From NCBI GenBank assembly GCA_030248195.1, contig JASAND010028355.1, forward strand, positions 1 through 64,000: a stretch of DNA of 64,000 bases, in the 5' to 3' direction. Shown here piece after piece: positions 29,651 to 42,764 of the stretch. The DNA comes from Trissonchulus latispiculum. Taxonomy: Eukaryota; Nematoda; Enoplea; Enoplida; Ironidae. The first letter of the stretch is position 1; each line of letters begins with the position of its first letter. Both the position numbers and the translations under genes were made by a program. The notes below the pieces were generated by a model. That model worked only from the letters and a program-made list of their open reading frames with translations. It was not told the DNA's origin and ran no database searches.

Positions 29651-32600
29651 GCAAAGTCTTAGTCTGAAACAGGAGAGAGCCAATGGGCGCAGTGAGCGCT
29701 CTTACCCAGAGAGAACTACCCTGGACCCTGGAGCTCTCCTGCCTGGTTGTCCAAAGAAGGACAGCCAGCTCGGCTCTATCTGTGCACAGCACAGAATTTG
29801 CACCGATTGATTCATTTTAAAGACATGTCAACTGAACTTACTTTGGTTAGCGGGCCGTGTTTTGACAAAATTTTGGCACCTGAGACAACGTGGTTGAGTA
29901 GCTACCATTAAGGCTTAAAACATCGAAATTTCATTAAAGCTCCGTATGATAAATTCGAATGTACTATTTGAAAGAGCATAAAAAAGCTTTACAACGCGAT
30001 ACGCAGATCTATTCTGTAAGCGATTTCTATCAAAAGCTACAGGCGGTTTAATATATTGCGTATGGCAAAGTAGAAACTGTAGAAGAAATTCGAAAAAGAA
30101 TTCTACAGGACTTTAAATGATGCTTTTGTCTTGGATTTGACTATTATTTTATGAAATACACTATGCAGCTTATATATCAAAAGCCTAATATATGCGTAAA
30201 ACAGAGAAATTTAGTATTGATATTTAGTTTTGATATTTTCCTATTCTCAGAGAAATTTAGTGCGAAATTTTCCAAATTAATTTTCTCATAAATGCTTCAA
30301 CCAAAGTTGCTAAAATTTTGCATGTATGTTTATTTGAGAAGCACGCAGGGGCAATTTTTAGTTTTTCTTTCAATCGTATATTCCGCTAAATATTGATTTT
30401 AAAAGTTTTGAACATGAATAAAATTCTCACAATTGCATAAATCGAAAATCTGCAAAAATCGCCCCTACCAATTTACAGCTTGGAAATACGTGAGAATTAG
30501 ACTAGTGAAACAATAAGCGGCGCATATGAATTTAAAGTTGGCATTAGAAAAATATCATAATAAGTGATAAAACAAACATTTTAGTTCAAAGAAATACTGT
30601 GTATAAAAATTGCAACAGGTTACTCAGTTCAGCGGAAAAAGCTTGTTTTTACACTGCATTAGGCCTTCCCGCATGTAGTTAACTTTGTATTTCAGCTGGA
30701 AGAAAGTCGGAGTGAAAATCCGGAAAGTTTGGTGATCGTTCCTAGGTCCCAAACAGTTGCATTTCAAGGGCTGAATGGAAATTTCATCTCTCAAAATACA
30801 TAATGTGCTTATTTTTTATTTAATTAAATTTTAGTGCTTAGTCATTTTAATTGGCACCTTTTCCATTCTTCTTTATTCCACGCAACAGATTAAATTATGA
30901 AAATTGGGGAATTAATATTCAGACATAATCATTTTGATTGTTCTTTGTTCAGTGTTCAACATTTGAATCATTACTAACACGGTTCAGGCCTAATTATGAA
31001 AAGAAAATTTAGCTTGACGACAATAGTTCACCTGCACTTCCTCATGTTAGGCAGGCACTTTGATATTAATAACCATTTTTGCACAGTAATATTATTCCCT
31101 AGAGCAATAATATAACATTAGTTTTTGTTTTGTAGTATAATGGCATTATATTTCAAAATTTTTTGTAACGCATAAACTGTTCGATTCAGGGTTGTGACGT
31201 AGGTGTAAAATTGTAGCTTTATTTTTATTAGAAAAGCGCGATGTAATATCTTTTTTCCGAAATCCATGAGGTCCTGTCTAAATGTCAATTTGTAAATCCT
31301 ACTGTCCAACTAGGAAATTTGCTGGCTGGGATAGCTGTGATTTAATTTAGAGCATAACCAGAACTGATGGCAGACTCATATTTTTCTTTCGCTGGTCTTT
31401 GCCAGATGAATTCCTCAACAGCTCCCGGGCGGCCAATTGCATAAATCAATCAGAGCTAATTTGACTTTTCGTTTCTTTAGGCTGAGTCTGAAAGCTACCT
31501 GCTTTCTGTAAATGTATGTAAAAGTTCAATTCAGGAAGCTTTCTTTTCCTTTTCAAAACAAATATCCACCGAAACAGTTCACTGCTTTTAAAACGTACTT
31601 CTGACCAGTGACTTCCTTCCTCTCACAATATTCATACAAGAAGTTAGTAGATGGAGTGGTAAAATGGTAAAATAATAATTATGCTTTCTTGTACAGCTGC
31701 TGTCGTTATCTGTGTTACTGGTTGAACAAATCCTATATTTAGAGGACTGCCATTCAATCAATTTTTTATTGTGAAACTGAATTTCCACACCTGCTTTCTT
31801 TTTTTGCACCCTGACCCTATATCTAAGATGCAATTCTAGTAGGTAAAATCCGAAACCACTTACTCCAAGCTACTAGCTATTGTATGCAACTGTGGAGTAT
31901 GAAAGTAGAAACAGGGGCAAAAAATGTCACGAATTAACCAAACACTTTACTGCGTATTTCCGGTTGAAACCCTTAATGGCATACAAATGACAAACTTTAA
32001 CAGAGCTTTGGCAACATTGAAAATTCCCAATTCATAAACTTTTGCTCTTGAAAGATCCTAATTGTCACAATTATATTTCCTCTTTCAAAGACTTGAGATA
32101 TCAGATGGCTCTTATTTTACTAGAAATGCTGCTGGTCCATTTCATTGGGTTCTTCAGCCTCCAATGTTTGGTCAGCAGGGATTTAAGGGTTTCAACTAGA
32201 AAAACTTATCGTCTAGCAGCAACGCTTTATCGTGACTTCTTGGAGCTTTTAGGATTTCTAAAACATAAGGTTTGTTAAATATATGTGAAGACCACATGTT
32301 AAAATTTAGGTGAGCGCCCATTTGTACTTGAAAATTATTGATGGGCGTTGGACACAATGCACATGAGCAAGATTTTATCTTGATTTATCTTTGATTATTT
32401 TACGATACAATGTTTAGTCACTAGTTAAATAAATCAATATGACTATTGAGTTATTCATCACGCCAATTTCATTGATGAGACAATAGTTTATCCTGACAAC
32501 AGTTTGTGACAAATTTTTCTGAAAATAATGATTAATCTCAAATGATTTGCTTTAAATAGCGTCGTAATGACATTCCTTTCTTATATTTTAGATTGTAAAT

Positions 32601-34104
32601 GAAACCAACGTCTTTGCAGTTAAACAAGAGAGCTCAATGTTAGCTGCTCTCTTTTACCGTACTAAATTCCGCCTTGCATAGGTAGAAATCATGAGAATTA
32701 GTAGGTGAAAGTTCTCGGTGAAAAGTTGAATAGGTATCTGAGCAGATGTTTAAGCAAAAGGTAAAGTTATCCATGCTTTTTGCGGAATACCGGAATAAGA
32801 AGCAGCCACTACATATTTAATCTATTGTTGGGCAGACTTGTCCGCAAAAAAGATTCCTCCTTCAGCGCTCAATTCATGTTGCGGGAATTGTAGACTCAAG
32901 TCGTCATTAATTAAGGATTATTGTTTACTGACTTTTGATTGCTGCAGAGGGTTTTCTTCATTTTGGTTTCGCCATCTTCACTTAGATTAATGCGTCCGTT
33001 AATTACAGCCTAACTTCTTTATAAATAAAAGGAAAGCAAAAGGTAGGCGGTTTGTCAGGAAGACCGTAATCATAACAAGAAAGAGTGAGATCTTTGAAAC
33101 GTTCTCGCCTCATCAAGTCCAAACTAAGAACTTAACATTTAAAGACTTAAACTTAGAAGGTAAGATAGCTTAAGTTTACTATCTGACTGAGCAAGCATTC
33201 TCAAAACAAACCTACTCAGTGCTCACAAACAGTACTTCCTGTAACCTGCCAAGTTGGGGGAGTTCTCTGGCACTTGTGCCTTTATCCCTCGTAATAGACA
33301 CTTCTAATAATCACGCTTCAAGCTTAAACTCAAATCTTTTTATAGTTTCAGAAGAGGTAAGCGCAGCATTTAGTTGTTGTAAAATAGTCTCGTTTCCAGT
33401 TACCTACAGACACAGATTACGTATATACCTGCTTATTACGTCGTCTTCAGCACAGCATTATAAGAAGGAGGGATGTTAAATAAAACAGTTTACAGGACAG
33501 TATTAAAAAGAAATAAATAGCATTTATTAAATCACAAATCAAAATAAGCACAAATTTTCAGTTTATTGATCACAAAACCACATGGAACTGGTAAGATTTT
33601 CTATTTAAAGTTCAATCAGAGAATAAGCAATTACTGGTTTAGATTATTTGGGATTTAAATTATTTAGTTCATTGCGAAGACTTTGGCCAGCGAGCGATAA
33701 TTAGGCAAGTGTTCCGGTGATAATGTGTGGGACAAAATCCTGATAATAGAGGAACTCCTTTTCACATAGTCTGTTTACGGACCTGAGTGTTCTGAGCTGA
33801 TGCTTCTCCTTCACTATGCCTCGAACTGATCCCCTTCACAAACCCTTTGTACTAAATCACTGACTAATAAAAAATTTACGCCCAATGACTCGAGCAACAA
33901 GAATGCACTTCACCTCACCAAGTGGATTCTAAGTGTAGTTTCACACCAAGAAAGATCAGATCATACAGAATCTGGTACAAGCAGTTCGCAGAACAGCTAA
34001 AATCTCATTCTATCCTTTTCTTGTCTTTAAACCGTATACAACAATAATTATTAAAAAGGAATAAAGAAATAACAAATAAGATTTTGTTTTTAGGATACAG
34101 TGTC
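29651..34104. other. AT-rich stretch without recognised genes
   Basis: Short ORFs at 31588-31833 (-), 32042-32278 (+) and 33219-33479 (+) lack recognisable motifs. A 3' splice site (TTTTGTTTTTAG) ends at 34093, so upstream untranslated exons of the receptor gene must lie somewhere before it. Confidence 0.35.
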
Positions 34105-34135
34105 ATGCATGAGCAATGAAAAATATTTCATTTGA
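34105..34135 (+). promoter_or_regulatory. Two uORFs overlapping the receptor start
   Basis: ATGs at 34105 and 34109 open four- and eight-codon frames that end beyond the main ATG at 34116. Initiation at either would bypass the main start, so translation of the receptor is probably damped. Confidence 0.45.
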
Positions 34136-34368
34136 CGATTCTCCGTTAAGGTTATTGCATCAGGATGATAACACCAATTTATGGGCCTTAGTTTTATTCA
34201 CCTTTGTGATATTTGGTGTATGTGGAAATCTTATGGTCTGCATTGCAATTTTAACGGAACGCCGCCTACAAAATGTTACTAACTATTTCCTTTGCTCACT
34301 TGCTGTTGCTGATTTTCTGGTGTCAGCACTGGTCATGCCGTTAGCCATAATGAGTGAAATTCGGAGAG
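34116..34368 (+). CDS. 5-HT2-like serotonin receptor, exon 1 (N-terminus, TM1-TM2)
   Basis: This exon starts a class A GPCR of 487 residues whose coding exons are 34116-34368, 37941-38354 and 38744-39540, with matching phases 1 and 1. It encodes a short N-terminus, TM1 with the GN of helix 1 (FGVCGNLMVC), then ERRLQNVTNYFLCSLAVADF and LVMPLAIM of TM2. LQN.TNYFL.SLA.AD is characteristic of 5-HT2 receptors. These are plasma-membrane receptors for serotonin that usually couple to Gq. Dopamine D2-like is the main alternative, but the later exons favour 5-HT2. The donor is GAGAG/GTAACT. Confidence 0.9.
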
Positions 34369-34409
34369 GTAACTAATTGTTGTCAAGATAATTGATGTGA
34401 TACACTAAT

Positions 34410-35249
34410 TCGATCGCAATATAAACAAGTTGGCCCCAAAAGGGACAATATTCCTTCGTAGACCTGTTCGAATTTCAGCAGGAAATGTTAAGAATTTGTT
34501 TGTAACACAAGTTTTATTCCTGCTGGAGCAGGAATGTATAAAACGGAAACTATGATGTTTAGTGCATAGTGAGTCGTTTCTCCATTTAGAAGCCCTATCT
34601 TCAACACAGGGCTAGCTTAGGTCATTTTTTGCATTCATATTATGCAAATTAGGTTTGTGTCCTATTTAAGGTGCTGGTATCGCTTTGTGTAAATTTGACC
34701 TTACAGGCTCCAATTCGTTATAGAAGCGGGTGAAACTTTCCAGATATGTCGTTTTAGTGCTCATTAACATTCTGGACCAGTCCCGCTGGTCGTAGCGTTT
34801 CGAAAAATCACCACAACAGCACAGCACTGCACAAAAGGATACCAGGACCTTTAGCAGCGCAAGTGACAGCCTCTACGCAGTCTTCGACTGTCAGAAATCT
34901 AAATGGTTGCAGATTTTTGAGCACCAGTGTAGCTTGAGAGCTACACTTGGGTGCTAGGGTTAGGTGATATAAGGCACTAACTTGTGCCGAATATGACAAG
35001 TTCAGCCACGGCAAGTATAGACCTGCCTGCTCTCTCTCTGTTCTTTACGGAGATCAGCGAGAAAGAATATAGTGATAGGAAATCAAAAGAAGTAACAGCC
35101 AAGTGAAATAGTAACATAAACCTGAAGCTTCTAACTTATGCTTCAAGCAACAAAGACAATTGTTGTAATTGAATAAATAACAGGTCTAGAAAGGAATACT
35201 GCCCCTTTTGGGGCCAACATGTTCTAATTGTTTATATTTCATGCAATCA
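34410..35249. mobile_element. TIR element with GGCCCCAAAAGGG ends, receptor intron 1
   Basis: The ends ATATAAACAA...GTTGGCCCCAAAAGGG...CAATATTCCTT and the reverse complement at 35190-35249 form imperfect TIRs of about 70 bp. The core (AAGGTGCTGGTATC.CTTTGTGTAAAT at about 34669) matches, reversed, the core of the element at 46219-47615. Confidence 0.7.
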
Positions 35250-35615
35250 AAAATACCCAGTGAGACAATTAAAATGATTACATTTTCAGAATTCACTTGC
35301 AGATAGTTAGTACCTACTTAACTATTAAGGTACTTGTACTGCTAAGTAGTCAAACACGTTTCAGTTCAGCTGCATATAAGCACACGCTTAACAACTCTAG
35401 GCGGGACCCCTCTGAGATCTGGGGGGTCCCCTTACACACGTAGATTTAACATAAGGTACGCGATTAGCGCGTTAGATGCGTTTTAGTTCAAACGCATATA
35501 AAGATACGCTTAACAATGATAAGCGGTACCACCCCGAAATTTCGGCCTTAATGTGCCGACCATCTCAAAAGCTTATTCTAATAGGAAGAGCCGAGTGTCT
35601 CACTCTTCCTATTAT

Positions 35616-36253
35616 CAAGAGTGCATAATTGCACTATATATAAGAAGAAGAGTAAGCCACTAGAGGGCTCCTCTTCTTGGCATTGCGTAACGGTGCTCCG
35701 ACCACAATACGCGAATGTTCCCCCGTTTGGTGTGGGAGGGGTAGCCAAAAGAGGTCCCCGTTTGGTGGGGGGTAGCCAACAGCCAATCAGATTGCGGAGA
35801 CCCCTTCCCCGTTTGGTGGGGGGGGGGGTATAGCAGAGGATTACGGTAGTTTTTGTTCTATTTGAAAAAGGGTCCCTGTTTGGTGGGGGGGTATGCAAAA
35901 GGGATCCCCGTTTGGTGGGGGGGGGGGGATGCGAAAAGGGTCCCCGTTTGGTGGAGGGGTAGGCGCATGGGGTCCCCGTTTGGGGGGGGGGTCGCCAACA
36001 GCCAATCAGATTCAGCCAATGTCAGCCTGACCCCCCCAAACGGGGGCCCCCTTCTGCCTACCCCCCCACCAAACGGGGACCCCTTTTGCTTACCCCCCTC
36101 TACCCCCCCCGCCACCAAACGGGGAGAGGGTATGCTTGTCGACCCCCCCCACCAAACGGGGGAACATTCGCGTATTCTGGTCGGAGCACCGTTACGCAAT
36201 GCCAAGAAGAGAAGCCATCTAGTGGCTTACTCTCCTTCTAATATGCACTCTTG
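35616..36253. mobile_element. Foldback DNA element, copy B (CCCCGTTTGG-type)
   Basis: Ends are CAAGAGTGCATA and TATGCACTCTTG with arms of about 150 bp inverted. A 7-bp duplication CTATTAT lies at 35609-35615 and 36254-36260. The interior is packed with CCCCGTTTGGTGGGG motifs in both orientations. Its arms match copy A at 489-1051. Confidence 0.85.
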
Positions 36254-36334
36254 CTATTATAAATTCTTGATGAAACCGTTTAGATTGCTGACAGTTGACA
36301 ACTCTGAGAAGCCTTCAAATTCCGTCGTTTAGTT

Positions 36335-36490
36335 AGCTGCTAACCTAATTTGCATAAATTAACAACCCCAAAAAGTGCCCTATATTAGCTCTGTGTTGAA
36401 GATAGGGCCTCGTCGTGGTAAAATAGAGAAAACACACTTTATTTTATACATTCCTGCTTGAGCAAGAATAAAAGGTACGAATGTGGCAGG
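36335..36490. repeat. Inverted partner of 34500-34660
   Basis: The reverse complement of this segment matches 34500-34660: AGCAGGAATGTATAAAA, then CCCTATCTTCAACACAG, then TATGCAAATTAGG. The pair brackets two other elements in the receptor intron. The rest of the intron to 37940 shows no gene. Confidence 0.65.
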
Positions 36491-37940
36491 AAATTTAGCC
36501 CGCTCATGCAATCCGGAACGGCAAGTAACACATTGCACAAATCCTTTCAAATTAAAATTGCTGCTAAATTTGGAATACAGTACCTAATCTTCTACGTTTG
36601 CACGCATACACGTCAACCTCGAGGGGGGGATGCGTAGAAATTTTTGATAGAACTTACACCATAAGCATAAATCACGATAAAACACGATCATGAGCATATT
36701 TTGTCATAAAATTAACCTTACATATATTTGGGCAGCGCACATGCACCAGCCGATATAAATTGGAAAGCAAAATCAAACGGGTACGACATAATTTTGTAGG
36801 TTGGCTGTTGTTTGAAGAATAAACAAAATTGACAATCTGTTGGTTTGGCTTGTGGCTCGTTTATTGTGTGAAGTTTGACTCTACTAAACTTAGTAAAATG
36901 TCATTGCCTGACTTTTGATCCCTAGGATAAGACTAAACTACAGGTGAACAACTGTGGTGTGTGATGCTGGAGAACTGTTCGGTCCTGACCAACTGAAAGA
37001 TGACGAACTGATTACAGCGGTCTATTATAATTTCTACAAAAACTTGACAACAAAATTAATGCAAAGCATTAGTTCCAACCAGAATTATAAGTTTGACAAA
37101 AATATTGAACCAATACAAAAACGCCCGGCAAAAACCGGCAGAGCGACAAAGGCAAACTTGACTGCACACCCAAAACAACTCAGCCCCAAACTCGAACCCG
37201 AAGCTTGCGACCCAACCACTTACACCAGAACTTATACCCACACTACTCTAACCAATTCAATAATGGAGAACTACACCCATTAGCTACCCAGACCTACGAA
37301 TTTAGATAGAAGTAAGGTTAAATCATTGAACGTTTGTCAAATGAAATGTTAATTTCACTTAGGCTTAACAGCTCGAGTATAATTTATATCTTTCCTGTCG
37401 GTGCTAACTTCACATAATACCCCCTCTTTTGGCCCCGGGCGGCCTCGGACGGGTCCACACCGTTAGACAACGTGATAAAAAGGTGTTACACACAGGTACC
37501 TTAGGTACTAGTAAAGGTAAAACTTTTGTAAAAATTACGTAAAAATAAAATGAAACGATAAATGGTGAACATACACCATACCACGGTTGAACACACAATT
37601 TTTAACATGCTAACCGGCCGACGGTAAAACTACTCGTAACTAAATCGAGATATTTTTGACAAACTACTGCAAAACTTACTTACCTACTTCGAAACAACCT
37701 ACGTAAAATTTTCAAATTCCCGCCCGAGTACACCCAGGTACCAAAAGAGTAGAGAGCACCGACAGGAAACAATAGCAAAACAAAAACAACAACCCCTTAT
37801 TGGAAATAATACAACTATTGCAAATATGGAAATATATGACAAAAACTATTATTGTTACTGTTACTATTACTGTTATCGATTGGTCCAAAGCTTTTGCACT
37901 AAACAGCAACGCTATGTTTGGTTTTGTTACAACTGTTTAG

Positions 37941-38354
37941 GTATTTGGACCTATGGAATCGATTTCTGTATAGCTTACACGAGCTTAGATGTATATTTAT
38001 GCAGTGCTTCTATTGTTCACATGGCCGTCATATCCCTTGATCGATATCTGGGCATCAGTCAGCCGTTTCGATCAAGAACCAAAACTAAAAGCGGAGTTAC
38101 TCTCAGAATTTTGGCTGTCTGGTGCATTGCGGCCATTATTGCCTGTCCCATAACTATCTTGGCGGTTTATGATAAGCGAAATGTGATGCGTTTTCAGATG
38201 TGCCAAATTTGGAACAATTATTTTCAATTATATGGCACGATGGTAACTTTCGTTATCCCTTGCGCTATTATGATAGCCACTTATGTACGCACTGTCTACT
38301 TGCTCAGTCATCAAGCCGCCTTGTGCACCACAAAGAATGGCAATAATTCAAGTT
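37941..38354 (+). CDS. 5-HT2-like serotonin receptor, exon 2 (TM3-TM5)
   Basis: Acceptor AACTGTTTAG, donor GTAAGT. TM3 reads SLDVYLCSASIVHMAVISLDRY, with the amine-binding Asp in SLDV and the DRY motif for G-protein coupling. SLDV...SASI.H is much closer to 5-HT2 (SLDVLFSTASIMH) than to dopamine receptors. RSRTKTK after it parallels the SRTK of 5-HT2. TM4 follows with AVWCIAA. The second extracellular loop Cys (MCQIW) and TM5 (FVIPCAIMI) are present. Entry and exit phases match the flanking exons. Confidence 0.9.
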
Positions 38355-38743
38355 GTAAGTTCCCATAGAAATTTATGACCTAACGTTAAAAATTTTTCTT
38401 TCCTTGATTGATGAAACCATAAAGATTGACGACCAGTTTCAATTGAACACAAAAAGTATTCCCTGTTCTGGCGACGGATTGGAATGGAAGCAGATGGCTA
38501 TTGTTTATACTTTCCTTTAAAAAGACTGATAAATGTGTAGTGAAAGATAAATATTTACCTATGCGGTAACAAGAAATAGAAGCAACGATAAAGGAGTATA
38601 ACAAATACGAGTAAAGCAGAAAGCATAAATTCAGTTTTTCATTCTCCGTAGGATATCCAACTAATTTATTCAGTTATACTTCACCGTGCACAATACAACT
38701 TAATTATAAAAAGTTTCAAATCTCTTATTATATGCTATTTTAG

Positions 38744-39540
38744 ACGGTTCTGCGGGTTTACGAAGAAGTGTTAATCGAAAAATGTTAAGTTCTACCTGTT
38801 CCAAGACCAGCCTTTATTCGACCTACAGTTCCCCTGGCAACAGTTTAACTCCATCACCGAGACCAGTCAGAGTATGTCGAAAAATTGGCAGCAGTCTCCG
38901 AAGCACGTCTAAACCAAAACTATGTAACGCCATGAGAACTGAGAGTCAGTCATTTCATGTAGCTGCTAATTCCTCTTTTGGAAACGTCAGTGACACTGAC
39001 GACGACGTCGGTTCCCCTTGGTATCGACCTCCTGACCTTGCCGCCGGTCGAAGTGGAAGATTGCCCGAAGGAGGAAAACGCTTGACTCTAATTCGTGCAG
39101 CCACCATATTCCAATTTGGTAAGAGAACATCGGCAGAACAGCTGGTGGCTACGGAACAGAAAGCATCAAAGGTTTTAGGCATTGTATTTTTCTGTTTCAT
39201 ATTTTGCTGGGCCCCATTTTTCCTAACAAATTTCACTCTAGCAATTTGTGGCATCACTTGCGCTCGAGAAGTCCCAACCTTCATATTTACTTTATTCTTA
39301 TGGCTTGGTTACATTTCCTCTACGGTTAACCCAATTATCTACACTATTTTCAATCAAACGTTTCGTCAAACGTTCATCCGATTACTATTTTGTCATCGAA
39401 AACGTCAATTTGGTAGGCATGCCCAGGCTTCATTTATGTCCACCATTCAGAAATCTAGTCAGGTTATGTCAGAACTGCAGCATACGTTATTTGTGCTTGA
39501 TGCCGAAGCGTCACGACAGCGTACTTCAACGTATTCTTAG
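38744..39540 (+). CDS. 5-HT2-like serotonin receptor, exon 3 (loop 3, TM6-TM7, tail)
   Basis: Acceptor TGCTATTTTAG, stop TAG 39538-39540. The third intracellular loop of about 130 residues is Ser/Thr-rich with RXXS-type sites. TM6 reads EQKASKVLGIVFFCFIFCW, nearly the 5-HT2 consensus, with the CWAP motif. TM7 has VNPIIYTIF (NPxxY). The tail is about 60 residues. All class A landmark residues are intact, so the gene looks functional. Confidence 0.92.
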
Positions 39541-39905
39541 CATATACGGGAATGGACAAGAACTCAAGTTTCCGTCAAAGTACCCGAGTACGACTGAAGG
39601 GTGGTTTGAATTATCATCTTCAAGTCAATTTGTTTTGTCTAATTTTTGCTACCAGATCAGAGAACGCTGGATCAATGAACTGATTCCTGCATGTTGTAAC
39701 TGCATTCATGTGTCTGCCAATATATAACTAATATTAATGTTATAAAAACTAGTATTAATAAATAAGTCATACATTTGTTCTGTCCTCACTTAGAAATAAG
39801 ACAGCTCTTAACGCAACTAACGGTATATCATACGATACCAGCAAAAACTAAGCAGTAGTTCAAAACTAGATTTAAGATACATTTTATAGGGCTTCATATT
39901 CGTCA

Positions 39906-40870
39906 TTTCTTTTCCTCCCTTGGACAGTCAGCGGGCCGAACAAAAGCATCCCGGTCACGACCCGGAATAAATTGCATAGGCTGTCGCCGTTGACGACATG
40001 AACGACGCAGCGGCTGCTGAACCCCCTAAAGGAGGATTGAATGGTTCCGGAGGCGGTTTGACAACAGCCGGAACCCCAGCAACAGGACGGGAAGGCACGG
40101 TTAGCCACGACCGCGTTAGTTCAGATTGTGAAGGGTCCTTTTTGGAAGAGTCAAGCCCAAGGATCTGATCCACGTGACGGCGCCAGATTAGATCTTCTGC
40201 TTTCACTCGATAGCTGACAGGCCCAGTACGTTGCAAAATAGAACCCTGTCGTGACCACCTAGGCTTGTTCCCCCTCTAATCTTTTACCCAGACCCTTTTA
40301 CCCGGTTCAAACAGTCTAGCATTTGCCAAAGGACCCGTTCTTTTTTCAGGACGTTTCGAGGAGGGCAAACCAAAAAATAATCGGGTACGAAGGTTCCAGT
40401 TGAACAACGCTTGGCAGGAGAGTCAATGGACTGTGAAAATGGAGTTGAGCGGTACCCAAGAAGGAAATTGGTCAGCGTCCTGCTTAGATTCCCACACTTG
40501 AGTTTGCTGAAAGTTCTTTTAAATGTTTGGACAAAACGTTCTGCGGTCCCATTGCTTCTAGGGTGGTAAGGAGGGGAGAATATTTGTCGGATGCTACAAG
40601 ACTGCCTGTATTCTGTGAAGACATGGGAATGGAATGGAGGACCGTTGTCGGTCACAATTTCTTCGGGAAGACCGAACCGAGCAAAAATAGGGTATAGTGC
40701 CGCGACGGTCGCTTCAGCCGATGCCGACCGCATAGGCACCACATCTGGCCATTTGGTATGGCTGTCAACGAAAATCAGCCATTTTGTTCCATAAAAGGGG
40801 CCTGCGAAATCCAGGTGAATACGACTCCAGGCTTACCCGGGTCATTCCAAGGAATGGCTGGAGCAGTAGA
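39906..40870 (-). pseudogene. Gypsy integrase, core and C-terminus
   Basis: The core triad is visible: HLDFAGPF, then EEIVTDNGPPF, then SNGTAERFVQTFK. The C-terminal tail RTGPVSYRVKAEDLIWRRHV is intact. The N-terminal zinc finger is missing. The frame is interrupted several times (stops or shifts near 40280 and 40800). It is fused almost directly to the RT remnant. Confidence 0.85.
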
Positions 40871-40919
40871 CGGGTTGGATCTTTCCGTAGACGAATTCCA
40901 TAATCTCGAAGACGCTGAA

Positions 40920-41450
40920 AAATTTGTCACAAGTTGTCCAGGTGGTTTTCCAGATCTTTGCCGGTGACTACAGTATCATCGAGGTAGCAGGCTACGTCAG
41001 GCAGCCCTTCCAATATCTGTACGTTGGTAGATAGCAGGTGCTGAGCTAACTCCAAATGGTAGTCGTTTATATCTGTAGAGTCCCCGATGGGTGTTCACAA
41101 CAATCATCTTCTGCGAATCTTCGGTTAGTTTCATTTGAAGATAGGCATCACGCAAATCTAGATTAGAAAATACTTTTCCTCCTCTAAGCTTAGCAAATAT
41201 TTCTTCAGAGCGAGGAAGTGGGTATTGATCAACCAAAAGCTGGAGATTTACTGTCAACCTAAGGTCCCCACAGATACGGACTTCACCTGACGGTTTCAGG
41301 ACCGGCACAATGGGAGCCGCCCATTCAGAAGTGTTAATTTTTCAATTACGCCCAATTTCTCTAATCGATCCAGATCTTGATCAATTTTGTCTTTTAAGGC
41401 GAATGGGACAGGTCGGGCTCGATGAAATTTCGGAACGGAGCCATCTTTCA
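40920..41450 (-). pseudogene. Gypsy reverse transcriptase remnant
   Basis: Shows VRICGDLRLTVN, VFSNLDLRDAYLQ, YRYKRLPFG and, further on, YLDDTVVTGKDLENH. RNase H is absent. Frameshifts and stops occur, for example after LENHLDNL. RT motifs run straight into integrase, marking a deletion of more than 1 kb. Confidence 0.85.
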
Positions 41451-41599
41451 GTTTTGATCAGCCTTAATATCTTTAATTTTTCCTGATTTTTCTTCAAAAA
41501 GGTCCTTGTAGTCTTCTAACATTTTTGACAAACGTCTGTTTTCTGCATTGACTTTGTAGCCTCTGCCGGTCTTTTAGAGGGCAGACCAGTTTAATCTGA

Positions 41600-42764
41600 A
41601 CTTTTGAAGCTAATTTTTACCAAGTAATGAGGGACCATTACCTGATACGACTAGCAAAGGAACCTTATCTTGTTGATTGTTAATCTGAACTTGGGCTTCG
41701 AGCGGACCAAGTATCTTAACTTTTTGATTGGTATATGTGCGAAGACTGCATTTTGCGGGTTCCAGTTTTGGCTTTTTGAGAACCTGCCTCCAGGTTTTTT
41801 CACTGACTAACGACCAGTCTGCGCCCGTGTCTACATACATTTCAAGTTGTTTACTATCAACAGTAACATTTTGCTGAAAGTTCCCCAAAGAACTCCCGGA
41901 TAGCGCCCGGACGAACAGAAGGTCGCCATCTGAGTCTTCTGAGCAGCTACCTGATTCCACAAGATTAGCCCGATACGTTTTCTGAGTGGATTCTTTCTTT
42001 CTTCTTTCGGCACGCTTTTTCAATGTGCCCGTTGATACCGCAGAATCTGCAGGTTCAATTCTTTGCATTGCAAACGGAGGGCGTGTGTCCACGGCCATTG
42101 CATCGATAACACTGGGGCACACTGGAATCCTTTCTTGGCGTGAAATTTTTCCGGGGTCCAATGGCCTTTGACTGACCTTTATGCTGTCGCTGTATGACAG
42201 AAACAGTACCTGTTGTGTTAGAAAGAGACGACGATCCCTGTTCAGCAGAGTGAAGAGCTTCAGCCAATTCAAGTGCGCCTTGAAGTGTCAAATCTCGCTC
42301 TGCCAAAAGTCTTTGCTGAATTAGTTTGTTCGACAAACCACATACGAATTCATCTCTGAGGGCTCTTTCTAAAAATTGCTCGAAGATGAATTTTTCAGCC
42401 AACTTGCGAAGCTCTGCCAAGTAGGTTGAGAGAGATTTATCTGCTCTTTGGTTCCGTTGATGAAATCTGTACGTCTCAGCAATAATGAGGGGTTGGGGCC
42501 TGAAGTGTCTGGTTAAAGTGTCAATAATTTCTGGTTAACTTAAATCACACTGTTTGATGGGAACCAGTAAACTGCAAAGGAGTTGATACGTGTTCTACAG
42601 AACCCATGCAGCTAATCAGAATCATTTTCTTTTTCTGATCATCTATATCGTTCGCAGCAAAATATGCCGAACATCGCTCGACATAGCTGTCCCACTCTTC
42701 TGATTCTGTATCAAATGCCTCAAGTTTCCCAACCGCAGGCATTGTTGTAGTCCAGTGAGCCAAA
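41600..42764 (-). pseudogene. Gypsy Gag and protease
   Basis: Gag begins close to the 5' LTR (MPAVGKLEAFDTESEEWDSY). A CCHC knuckle CYRCNGRGHTPSVC follows, then a protease with MYVDTGADWSLVS. It is split over at least three frames, so it is decayed. Confidence 0.85.

Noticed and set aside
35578..36332. Pro/Gly-rich ORFs on both strands
   Set aside because: They read through the CCCCGTTTGGTGGGG arrays of a foldback element and have no gene features.
34116..39540. Dopamine D2-like receptor instead of 5-HT2-like
   Set aside because: LQNVTNYFL, SLDV...SIVH, SRTK-like and EQKASKVLGIVFF all fit 5-HT2 better; ligand identity is still an inference.
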